NCBI GenBank assembly: GCA_017429885.1
Contig: JAFROA010000379.1
Span: 1 to 15,774, forward strand
Length of the DNA stretch: 15,774 nt
Source: Bacteroidales bacterium
GTDB taxonomy: Bacteria; Bacteroidota; Bacteroidia; Bacteroidales; UBA932
Direction of reading: 5' to 3'
The notes under the pieces were generated by a model, which made no database searches, was not told the origin of the DNA, and saw only the letters and a program-made list of their open reading frames with translations. The translations under genes were made by a program, and so were the position numbers. This document shows, one piece after another, positions 1 through 7,709 of this stretch (within the stretch, counting starts at the first letter, position 1; each line of letters starts with the position of its first letter).

Positions 1-1681
1 GGCATATTCCAACCATCGCCTCAACACGCCTGGCTTTGCCGATATGAGGGTCTGAGGCATAGGACTTGGGGGCCTTGGAAGGAACGCTGTACGCCCAAAG
101 GATAAGACCGAAAGTCAAGAGAATCAAGACCATGGACCAGAAAGCGTCATTGACGAGCAAGTGGCGGCGGTCCGTTTTCAAGGCGTCGACTATCACATCC
201 TGCATCTGTGAATCTGATCCTCCGGTGAAAGATCCGGCGATACCCGGGAACAGGACACATAGCAGACAGAAACCTGCCGAAAGGGCCAAAGCAATCCATC
301 CTGCCTTCAGGAATTCTATTTTTGAATATTCGTTCTTGAGAATACGATCAAGAACCAGGAAGCCCAGCATCGGAAGGGTGAATTGGAGGATGACCAAGGC
401 CATTGAGACCGTCCTGAACTTGTTGTACATCGGGACATAGTCATAGAATAGCCTAGTGAACCACATGAAATGGCTTCCGAGCGCCAGAAAAACAGCCAGA
501 ATCGTAGCGGCCAACATCCACCATTTCTCTTTACCCTTGTAAAGGAATAGACCTAGCAGAAACAGGAACACCGTTATAGCTCCCATGTACATGGGTCCGG
601 CCGTGAATGGCTGCGGCCCCCAATAAAGCGGAAGCGCCTTGGCGATCTCCTTAGGGTTGCCCTGGCCTGCACGTTTGAAGAGTTTGACAACCTCTGACTT
701 TTCCGGATTGACAGCCCCGGCGGAAGATCCTCCATTAAAATTGGGAATCATCAAGTTAGGCAATTCTTCCCAACCATAGGACCATGCGGTGGCATAGTCA
801 ATCTGAAGTCCGTCATTACTGACGTTTCCTCCAGCCGGATGAGACAGCTCTGTCCCTCCTCTCATCGTGTATTTCGTGTACTCGTAAAGCGGAGCCAGCT
901 TGTTGGCGTTGGTCCCCACACCAGCCAATCCAAGGAATAATAATGCCGCGGATGCCGCGAAGAAACGTCCGGCTTTTAATCGGAACTGTTTGGATGCCAG
1001 CATCCAGATGAAAAGGGCGATCACATAGACAGCTATCGTCAGGGCAAGGTAATAAGTGATTTGCTGATGGCTGGACTTTATCTGCAAGCTGACCGCCAAG
1101 CCGAAAAGCGACGAGCCCAAGATAGTGGGAGGGAGCCATTTCTTCCACGACCCGTCCTTTTTAATCGCGGTCTTGTAGGTGAATATCAAAGCCGCCAAAA
1201 CCCATGGGACTAAAGCCAATGCCTCCATCTTGGTGTTATGTCCGACTTTAATAATCTGGAAATTGTAAGAGCAATAAGTCACAGCTATCGCTCCACCGAT
1301 GGCCAGGAACTTGTCCACACCCAAAGACAACATCAACAAGAAGGCACCCAGCATGGAGACAAAAAGCCAATTAGCAGGTCTCTTTCCCTTGAACAAGGTC
1401 CAATATACCTTTGTTGTCAAATCGCCTTTGCTCGAGGCGTTAAACGAAGTGTTGGGCATGCCGCCGAACATCGAGCCCGTCCATCTGGGAATATCATCAG
1501 GATTCGCGCCACTGAAACTATTGGTCTCTTTGGCCATACTGTTGTAACCCACGATATCGCCTTGGTTGACTATCTTCCCTGACAGAACCTGAGGAACCGT
1601 CGAGTAAGCGAGAACCAGGAAAAAAACAGCGATGCCGAGATAAACGGCGGCTTTCTTTAATATACTGCTATTGAATGTCAT
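1..1681 (-). CDS. YfhO-family polytopic membrane protein (C-terminus cut by window edge)
   Basis: I read this gene directly as an open frame of 560 codons from ATG at 1681 to the left edge, with no stop. The protein has many hydrophobic segments, for example residues 11-29, 105-121 and 152-168. It has motifs typical of Bacteroidetes YfhO proteins: QGDIVGYNSMAKE (about 40-52), SMFGGMP (70-76) and GHNTKMEALALVPW (147-160). YfhO proteins belong to the GT-C-like membrane glycosyltransferases. In Bacillus a YfhO protein is linked to glycosylation of lipoteichoic acid, but the substrate in Bacteroidetes is not established. Asp42, in the first extramembrane loop, is a plausible catalytic residue by analogy with GT-C enzymes. 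Family members I recall are about 800 residues, so roughly a third is missing. The ATG overlaps the upstream glycosyltransferase stop by one base (TAATG), so the two are probably translationally coupled and work on the same envelope glycan. Confidence 0.85.
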   Translation of the reverse strand, partial: MTFNSSILKKAAVYLGIAVFFLVLAYSTVPQVLSGKIVNQGDIVGYNSMAKETNSFSGANPDDIPRWTGSMFGGMPNTSFNASSKGDLTTKVYWTLFKGKRPANWLFVSMLGAFLLMLSLGVDKFLAIGGAIAVTYCSYNFQIIKVGHNTKMEALALVPWVLAALIFTYKTAIKKDGSWKKWLPPTILGSSLFGLAVSLQIKSSHQQITYYLALTIAVYVIALFIWMLASKQFRLKAGRFFAASAALLFLGLAGVGTNANKLAPLYEYTKYTMRGGTELSHPAGGNVSNDGLQIDYATAWSYGWEELPNLMIPNFNGGSSAGAVNPEKSEVVKLFKRAGQGNPKEIAKALPLYWGPQPFTAGPMYMGAITVFLFLLGLFLYKGKEKWWMLAATILAVFLALGSHFMWFTRLFYDYVPMYNKFRTVSMALVILQFTLPMLGFLVLDRILKNEYSKIEFLKAGWIALALSAGFCLLCVLFPGIAGSFTGGSDSQMQDVIVDALKTDRRHLLVNDAFWSMVLILLTFGLILWAYSVPSKAPKSYASDPHIGKARRVEAMVGIC

Positions 1682-2985
1682 TATGATTGTTTGTCTCTTG
1701 TCATTTCATCTAAATATCCGGCAAGCTGCCTTGTGATGACACGGCGGTCGTAACGTGATATGTCAGATATATTATCCTTGAGCTCCCCGTTCCTGAATTC
1801 TTCCCAGCAGAAGTCAACCCACTTACGGATACTATCCTCATCATCCCAGTCATAAGCGACCCCGGAGGACGTGTCCCTTATCATCTTCGCCATGATGCTG
1901 TCCGTCTGGCCAATCCCCAGAATAGGACGACGGGAAGCCAAGTACTCAAATATCTTACCCGGGACCGCTGAGGCGTACTCGGGCTCCTGCCGTAGGCACA
2001 GCAACAGGAAAGACGCATTCCTCTGCTCTTGCACCGCAACCTCGTGGGGTTGATATCCAGGATAATACAAATTGCCTCCCAATCCGGCATCCTTGATTGT
2101 CTGAAGGATATCCGCATCGGTCTTTCCGATGAGCCTGATCTTCAAAAGGCTCTTGAATTCCTTGTCTGCCACACACTTGTCAGAAAGGACCTTCCATAGC
2201 ACCCTTGGATTGCCGGCGGACGCGAACAGCCCGGTGAGGGTTATATTAAAGAACTCATCGGTCTCCGAATCCGCCCTGTAATCTGCCGGATCGAATCCGT
2301 TGGTCATAAGGCGCACTTGATTGGAAGTGATTTTCTGAAAGTCCTTTTGCTCATAAGGGGAGACCGAGACCACGATCGTGGCATTGTCCAGGACTGCTTT
2401 CTCCAATCTATGCTGCTTATCGTCCGCCAGTTTTCCCAGTTCTAAATACTTATAGTAGAACATGTTAGTCCAAGCGTCCCTAAAGTCTGCCAGCCAAGGT
2501 AAACCCGTGGCCTTTGACAGCCCCAATCCAATCAGGTGCATAGAATGAGGCGGTCCGGTGGTGACTATGGCGTCCACCGGATGCTCTTTGAGGTAACGCT
2601 TGAGAAAACGGACAGAAGGCCCCACCCAGAACACCCTGGGATCAGGAATGAAGAAGTTTCCCCTGATGAAAAGGGACAGCTTTTGCTTCCAATTCTTCTT
2701 GCCGCCATTGATCGGATTGACCTCTCCGCCCTCAGATCCTTTTTTACCCAAAAGCTTCTTATAAACCCCGTATGGTTCCAGAATAGGCCTCTTTATCACC
2801 TCCGCCTCCGGAGGAATCTCCGCCGCAAGAGTACGGTCAATGGCCGTAAATTCCGGATTCTCAGGAGTGTATATGACGGGTTGCCATCCTTCTTTCGGAA
2901 GGTATTTGGCGAACTTGACCCATCTCTGCACTCCGGAGCCGCCGGATGGAGGCCAATAATATGTGATAATCAAGACCCGTTTCAT
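1681..2985 (-). CDS. GT4-like glycosyltransferase (GT-B fold)
   Basis: This 434-residue protein is a cytoplasmic or membrane-associated glycosyltransferase that would move a sugar from a nucleotide donor to an envelope acceptor. The N-terminus (ITYYWPPSGGSGVQRWVKFA, residues 7-26) is the glycine-rich acceptor-side loop common in Bacteroidetes GT4-like enzymes. PHSMHLIGLG and WLADFRDAW (about 147-172) are also typical. The C-terminal Rossmann half carries GKIFEYLASRRPILGIG (about 343-359), matching the donor-binding region where the conserved Glu of GT4 enzymes lies. It has no signal peptide and no clear transmembrane segment. The gene starts 59 bp after the S51/ATP-grasp gene and ends overlapping the YfhO start. 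This suggests a two-gene unit in which this enzyme makes or extends a lipid-linked sugar used by the YfhO protein. Sugar and acceptor cannot be read from the sequence. Confidence 0.85.
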   Translation of the reverse strand: MKRVLIITYYWPPSGGSGVQRWVKFAKYLPKEGWQPVIYTPENPEFTAIDRTLAAEIPPEAEVIKRPILEPYGVYKKLLGKKGSEGGEVNPINGGKKNWKQKLSLFIRGNFFIPDPRVFWVGPSVRFLKRYLKEHPVDAIVTTGPPHSMHLIGLGLSKATGLPWLADFRDAWTNMFYYKYLELGKLADDKQHRLEKAVLDNATIVVSVSPYEQKDFQKITSNQVRLMTNGFDPADYRADSETDEFFNITLTGLFASAGNPRVLWKVLSDKCVADKEFKSLLKIRLIGKTDADILQTIKDAGLGGNLYYPGYQPHEVAVQEQRNASFLLLCLRQEPEYASAVPGKIFEYLASRRPILGIGQTDSIMAKMIRDTSSGVAYDWDDEDSIRKWVDFCWEEFRNGELKDNISDISRYDRRVITRQLAGYLDEMTRDKQS

Positions 2986-3012
2986 CGAAACACCGTTGAT
3001 TCCTCAAACTCT

Positions 3013-3020
3013 CAAATTTA
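3013..3020 (-). promoter_or_regulatory. possible internal -7 box upstream of the glycosyltransferase gene
   Basis: On the minus strand this reads TAAATTTG, a full match to the Bacteroidetes TANNTTTG -7 box, 27 bp upstream of the glycosyltransferase ATG. I see no TTG or TTTG -33 element at the usual 19-21 bp spacing, so it may be chance in an A+T-rich gap. If real, it would let the glycosyltransferase and YfhO pair be expressed apart from mutS. Confidence 0.25.
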
Positions 3021-3044
3021 AGAAAAAAAGCGGGAAATCGATGA

Positions 3045-4976
3045 TTATCGGGCATATTCCTCTGTGGCGTACTTGAAGAAGGCTTCGATATCAGCCTTGG
3101 TTTCGAGCCGGACTATGTAAGCCATATCCCCGAGATCATCCGCAAGGGCATGAGGGACAGGCTCGCACATGCAAAGTGACGTCCCGTAACGGTTGAGAAG
3201 ATCCTGGTGGCTGTGCTTGTGATGGCGGGAGTCTCTCCGGCCGACATACCCCACATAAGCGTTCTCCCCAAGTGGTTTGCGAGCCTCGTCAAAGGCCACC
3301 ATATCAGCCCATATCTGGAAGACGTCTGTCTGATGCGCATAGTTCATCATATCCGGCGTGTACCCTCCTGGAGGGCGCATATTCACTTCCAGCCCGACAT
3401 AATCCCCTTTCTTTCCCAGCCCCTCACGGTCCCTGTCAAGTTGGAAGAACTCAAGATGGACGAACCGGCTCTTTATGCCGAAGGCTTTAACCGTCCGGCG
3501 GCCAATGGCAGCGAGTTTAGCCGGCACGGCCTTATTTGTCCAATAACAGCAGTCGAGGTTATTATGAACAATCTCCATAACAGGCGTGGGAAACACTGTG
3601 TTGTTCTCGAAAACAGGCTCTCCCTTGGAGTTGTAAATAGCGTCATAGCTGACCAAAAGACCTGTGATGAATTCCTCGAAAACATACAGCCCGAAGCTGT
3701 CGCGGCGCTCTTCAAACCATACTTCCAGTTCCTTGTCATTGTGTATTTTAGATGTTCCACCGGAGCCCATCCCATTGTCTGGCTTGGCGATTATCGGGTA
3801 ACCTGTCTTCCAGGCAAAGGCCTTGACCTTGGCCAAACCCTCCGCACCCTTGATCTGCCTTGCCGTGGGGATACCTCCAAGAGCGTAGTACTTTTTCATC
3901 TCGCTCTTGTTCTTTATAGCGGCGATATGGTCTGTCTGGATACCGGTGCTGACATTGAAGTCCGTACGCAGGCGGGCATCCTGCTCCAGCCAATACTCAT
4001 TGTTTGACTCAATCCAATCTATCTTGCCCCACTTGTGGGCAAACCAAGCTACAGCCCGGTACATCTGCTCATAATCCTCCAGATTGTCCACTTTGTAGTA
4101 GTCATCCAGATTCTGCCGGAGCTCAAACGGCAGGTTCTCATAATTAGTATCCGCTATGCCCAGCACATTGACGCCATTAGCCTTGGCCCCGGCACAGAAG
4201 TGCCAGTAGGTCTGCGGAAAATGCGGGGAAATGAAAATCAAGTTCATAAAGCTATATGTTTTATTTTCTTCGCAGACGCGGCGCATCGACCCGCGACTGA
4301 TCTCGTAAGCCTCGCCGTAAAGGGTCGGCTTCCCATCTTTTATTTTCACGTATCCACCGTCCCGGAAGGTGTAGAAACGATGGTTCCAACTGTCTGGAAA
4401 GGCGATATCCTCGAAAAGCCGGAGATTATCCACCGAAGCGTACCGTACTTGCTCCAAATGCGGAACAAGTTGGATGTCTGTTAGTTCCAACCCTTTAAGC
4501 CACCTCTTGTACCCAGGGTCAATGGCCTCTCCCGGAAGTTCCGGATGGGAATATACCATCCCAGCGCAGTTCATGCTTCCAGCGCTGCAACCCATCAGCA
4601 CTCCCTTAAAGTCCTTGAGGAGGGTTTTCAAGCCGATCTCATGAATGAATCTGTTCTGGGTCGGAACATGGCCTCCGCAGAGTATTACCCAATGGGCATT
4701 CTGAACCAGCCCTGGAGCCTCCCGCTCATTCCTCCGGTCCAGCATCGTGATACTCTCCGTCTCAATTCCCGAGCAATGTATGCAATCGCTCATTCCCTTC
4801 AAGACAGAGTCGGTGAAGCCTTGGTCATCAGGAGCCGCACTCACAAGCAAAACTCTGGGAGGGTGGCCTCCCGTGGCTTCCGCGAGAGACGCTTTGACAT
4901 CGGCTAGAAAGCCGTTGTCCTCGGTAAAATGGGGTTCCCCGTAACGGGTAGGGCTACCGGTGAGATAGATTGTCAT
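3045..4976 (-). CDS. fusion of peptidase S51-like amidotransferase-fold domain with ATP-grasp ligase
   Basis: The 643-residue protein has two halves. Residues 1 to about 235 look like peptidase S51 (PepE/cyanophycinase fold). The nucleophile motif is GCSAGS with Ser131, His173 in VPHLEQ is the likely base, and Glu146 or Glu150 is the possible third member. The Ser-to-His spacing of 42 equals that I recall for cyanophycinase (132/174). Residues 244-643 are an ATP-grasp carboxylate-amine ligase: Lys398 in IIAKPD, glycine loop 402-407 (GMGSGG), EEF at 434-436, and metal-binding Glu530/Asn532 with Arg534 in GLEVNMRPPGG. A His-rich stretch (RHHKHSH) lies at 584-590. ATP-grasp enzymes join a carboxylate to an amine using ATP. 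S51 enzymes cut acidic dipeptides or isopeptides. The substrate is unknown. The ATG overlaps the mutS stop (ATGA), so translation is probably coupled. The ATP-grasp half begins at an internal Met (M244, base 4247) after an A+T-rich linker. Confidence 0.85.
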   Translation of the reverse strand: MTIYLTGSPTRYGEPHFTEDNGFLADVKASLAEATGGHPPRVLLVSAAPDDQGFTDSVLKGMSDCIHCSGIETESITMLDRRNEREAPGLVQNAHWVILCGGHVPTQNRFIHEIGLKTLLKDFKGVLMGCSAGSMNCAGMVYSHPELPGEAIDPGYKRWLKGLELTDIQLVPHLEQVRYASVDNLRLFEDIAFPDSWNHRFYTFRDGGYVKIKDGKPTLYGEAYEISRGSMRRVCEENKTYSFMNLIFISPHFPQTYWHFCAGAKANGVNVLGIADTNYENLPFELRQNLDDYYKVDNLEDYEQMYRAVAWFAHKWGKIDWIESNNEYWLEQDARLRTDFNVSTGIQTDHIAAIKNKSEMKKYYALGGIPTARQIKGAEGLAKVKAFAWKTGYPIIAKPDNGMGSGGTSKIHNDKELEVWFEERRDSFGLYVFEEFITGLLVSYDAIYNSKGEPVFENNTVFPTPVMEIVHNNLDCCYWTNKAVPAKLAAIGRRTVKAFGIKSRFVHLEFFQLDRDREGLGKKGDYVGLEVNMRPPGGYTPDMMNYAHQTDVFQIWADMVAFDEARKPLGENAYVGYVGRRDSRHHKHSHQDLLNRYGTSLCMCEPVPHALADDLGDMAYIVRLETKADIEAFFKYATEEYAR

Positions 4977-7618
4977 ACTCCCAACTCGTCTTTCATAGAT
5001 CGGAGCAGGTCGAAAGCTTGAAGAGGGGTCATATTATTGAGGTCGGCGCTGGATAGCTGATCCCTTAACGAGGATAGGGTCGGGTCGTCAAGCTGGAAGA
5101 AAGACAACTGGAGCGACCCGTCGCTCTCCAAGGTCCCGGCCTTCGTCTGGACCGGCTTCTTCAACTGTCCTTTCTTTGAACTCACAAGATGCTCTGAATC
5201 ATTTGCTTCCAGAGCTTTCAACGTCTTCTCAGCACTCTGCACGACTTCCTTCGGCATTCCCGCCATGCGGGCTACATGAATACCGAAACTATGGGCTGTC
5301 CCTCCTTCCTTTAGCTTACGAAGGAATATGACCTGAGTGCCCACTTCCTTCACCGCAATGTGGAAATTCTTGACTCTCGGGTATATCTCCTCAAGGTCAT
5401 TGAGCTCGTGGTAGTGGGTGGCGAAAAGGGTCTTAGCCCCGTGGCCATACTCATGGATGTATTCCACGATCGCCCTTGCTATCGACATGCCGTCGTAGGT
5501 GGATGTTCCACGGCCTAACTCGTCCAGAAGGACAAGAGACCTGGAAGAAAGGTTGTGCAGGATCATCGAGGTCTCCAGCATTTCCACCATGAAGGTGGAC
5601 TCTCCCCTGGAGATGTTGTCCGAGGCTCCGACACGAGTGAATATCTTGTCGAAATACCCGATCTTGGCGCTCTCCGCGGGGACAAATGAACCGATCTGGG
5701 CCAAAAGGACAATCAAAGCTGTCTGGCGGAGCAAGGCGGATTTACCCGCCATGTTAGGCCCGGTGAGGATGATTATCTGCTGGCTTTTGTCATCCAGATG
5801 GACATCATTGGGGACATATTCCTCGCCGGGAGGCATCAGCGTCTCGATCACGGGATGGCGTCCGCCCTTGATGTCAAGGCTCAAATCCTTCGTCATCTCG
5901 GGACGATGGTACTTGTTCTCAACCGCCAAAGTGGCGAAACCACGCAAAACATCGATCCGGGCGACAATCCGGCAGTTTGTCTGTATAGCGGCTATATTCC
6001 TTTGGATCAATGCGACAAGGTCTGAATAAATCCTCGTCTCAAGAGCATATATCTTGTCCTCGGCACTAAGGATTTTCTCCTCATATTCCTTCAGCTCCCC
6101 GGTGATGTAACGCTCGGCCCCGACAAGGGTCTGCTTGCGAATCCACTCCGGAGGCACGAGATCCTTGAAAGTGTTGCGGACTTCGATATAGTAGCCGAAG
6201 ACATTGTTGTAACCTATTTTGAGAGAGGAGATTCCCGTCCTCTCAGCCTCTCTTTGCTGAAGCCTCAGAAGATAATCCTTCCCTCCCGAGGAGATATCCC
6301 GGAGTTCATCGAGTTCCTTGTCAACACCCTTGCCTATCACAGGTCCCTTGCCCACTGCGGCTGCCGGCTCTGGATCCATCACCCTCACGATCTCATTCCT
6401 CAAAGCGGAACAATCCCTCATGCCGGCGGCCAAGGTCTGCAAAGCTTTCACCCCGCTATCAGAGCAAATTCCAGAGATTGGAACCATTCTTTCCAGGCCA
6501 CGGCTTAGCTGAATGACCTCCCTGGGAACTATCCTTCCCATGGCCGCCCGGGAAATGATCCTCTCAAGATCCCCGATACCTCCGATTAAATCACGGACAC
6601 TGTCCCTCCGCTCGTCATCACCATGGAAAAACTCCACAACATCCTGGCGATCAGATAGTTCCTTAATATCCATAACCGGCATGGCAATCCAGTTCCTCAG
6701 GAGCCTGGAGCCCATGGGGGATGAGCATTTGTCTATCACGGAGACGAGACTCACTCCCTCGCCACCAGCCGCTGAACCTAACAGCTCAAGATTCCGCATG
6801 GTGAACTTGTCCATCCACACGAACTTGTCTCCATCAATCCTGGATATTGAGCAAATATTGCCCAGGCCAGTGTGCTGAGTCTGCTCAAGATAAACCATAA
6901 GGGCCCCGGCGGAACATATTCCAAGAGGATATTTGTCGACGCCGAAACCTTTGAGGGAATCCACCTTGAACTGTTTCTTCAAACGCTCAACAGCCGCCTC
7001 ATACACGAACGCCCATTCCTCAACGGAGGAGATGTAAAGGTTATCGCCATACCTCTGGCGAACGCCTTTATCATATCCCCTCTGCACTACAATCTCTTTG
7101 GGATTAAGGGAGGACAGAAGGGTTCCGATATAGTCCAATGAACCTTGCGCCACCTGGAAAGACCCCGTGGACACATCCAGGAAAGCGGCCCCGCACTCGT
7201 CCTTGTCGAAAGTGAGGCCAGCCAGGAAATTGTTCTCCTTCTGCTCCAGAAGCTGGTCATTGAAAGCGATACCAGGAGTGACAAGCTCGGTCACACCGCG
7301 CTTGACGAGTTTCTTGGCGAATTTCGGATCCTCAAGCTGGTCACAGACAGCGACTTTGTAGCCCGCCCGCACAAGTTTGGGAAGATAATTGTCCAAGGCG
7401 TGGTGTGGGAATCCCGCCATCTCGACATAACCCTTGTCCCCATTGGATTTCCTGGTCTGGATTATACCGAGAACCTTGCTCACCAGCACGGCGTCGTCTG
7501 AATATGACTCATAGAAATCCCCGACCCTGTAAAGCAGCACCGCCTCCGGGTACTGTGCTTTGACAGAGAAGAATTGTTTTATCAACGGGGTATCCTCGGG
7601 AGCTTTCCCTTTCGCCAT
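4973..7618 (-). CDS. mutS: DNA mismatch repair protein MutS
   Basis: MutS recognises base mismatches and small loops and starts mismatch repair as an ATP-driven clamp. The mismatch-reading Phe-X-Glu motif is at residues 35-37 (GDFYES). The Walker A loop is at 620-627 (GPNMAGKS, the Ala being usual in Bacteroidetes as I recall), Walker B at 695-700 (LVLLDE) followed by GRGTSTYDG, and the ATHYHEL switch is near 733-739. A short C-terminal domain (TPLQAFDLL) is intact. I chose ATG at 7618, giving 881 residues. The longer frame would need a GTG at 7639, and a TANNTTTG -7 box at 7639-7646 would place transcription start after that GTG. The gene heads the minus-strand operon and shares ATGA with the next gene. 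No mutL is visible in the window. Confidence 0.97.
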   Translation of the reverse strand: MAKGKAPEDTPLIKQFFSVKAQYPEAVLLYRVGDFYESYSDDAVLVSKVLGIIQTRKSNGDKGYVEMAGFPHHALDNYLPKLVRAGYKVAVCDQLEDPKFAKKLVKRGVTELVTPGIAFNDQLLEQKENNFLAGLTFDKDECGAAFLDVSTGSFQVAQGSLDYIGTLLSSLNPKEIVVQRGYDKGVRQRYGDNLYISSVEEWAFVYEAAVERLKKQFKVDSLKGFGVDKYPLGICSAGALMVYLEQTQHTGLGNICSISRIDGDKFVWMDKFTMRNLELLGSAAGGEGVSLVSVIDKCSSPMGSRLLRNWIAMPVMDIKELSDRQDVVEFFHGDDERRDSVRDLIGGIGDLERIISRAAMGRIVPREVIQLSRGLERMVPISGICSDSGVKALQTLAAGMRDCSALRNEIVRVMDPEPAAAVGKGPVIGKGVDKELDELRDISSGGKDYLLRLQQREAERTGISSLKIGYNNVFGYYIEVRNTFKDLVPPEWIRKQTLVGAERYITGELKEYEEKILSAEDKIYALETRIYSDLVALIQRNIAAIQTNCRIVARIDVLRGFATLAVENKYHRPEMTKDLSLDIKGGRHPVIETLMPPGEEYVPNDVHLDDKSQQIIILTGPNMAGKSALLRQTALIVLLAQIGSFVPAESAKIGYFDKIFTRVGASDNISRGESTFMVEMLETSMILHNLSSRSLVLLDELGRGTSTYDGMSIARAIVEYIHEYGHGAKTLFATHYHELNDLEEIYPRVKNFHIAVKEVGTQVIFLRKLKEGGTAHSFGIHVARMAGMPKEVVQSAEKTLKALEANDSEHLVSSKKGQLKKPVQTKAGTLESDGSLQLSFFQLDDPTLSSLRDQLSSADLNNMTPLQAFDLLRSMKDELGV

Positions 7619-7638
7619 GTCTCGAGTTTTTACTACCA

Positions 7639-7646
7639 CAAATGTA
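7639..7646 (-). promoter_or_regulatory. probable -7 box of the mutS operon promoter
   Basis: The minus strand reads TACATTTG, an exact TANNTTTG match. Transcription would start near 7632, giving a leader of about 14 nt before ATG 7618. No good TTTG -33 element lies 19-21 bp upstream, so the promoter would be weak or activator-dependent. The site supports ATG 7618 over GTG 7639 as the mutS start. Confidence 0.45.
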
Positions 7647-7662
7647 CGGAATTTTATTAGAA

Positions 7663-7693
7663 TTGTTTATTTTTACAATTTAGAGTATTGTTG
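7663..7693 (+). promoter_or_regulatory. probable promoter of the GH97 gene
   Basis: An ATTG at 7662-7665 serves as a near-consensus -33 element. It is followed by a 20-bp spacer and TATTGTTG at 7686-7693, which matches TANNTTTG at seven of eight positions. Transcription would start near 7700, about 10 nt before the ATG. A 6-bp inverted repeat (AATTGT at 7661-7666, ACAATT at 7675-7680) overlaps the -33 element and could bind a regulator. Confidence 0.4.
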
Positions 7694-7709
7694 ATCAAAT
7701 CCTTTTATC

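Noticed and set aside
66..1582. Several open frames on both strands in the first 1.6 kb
   Set aside because: The continuous minus-strand YfhO frame covers this region and explains it. The others carry no family motifs.
3207..4007. 266-codon open frame on the plus strand
   Set aside because: It is antisense to the S51/ATP-grasp gene, whose catalytic motifs are clear. The plus-strand product resembles no protein family.
7639..7639. GTG at 7639 as the mutS start
   Set aside because: It lies within the probable -7 box (7639-7646), upstream of the likely transcription start, and the ATG at 7618 gives the usual MutS N-terminus.
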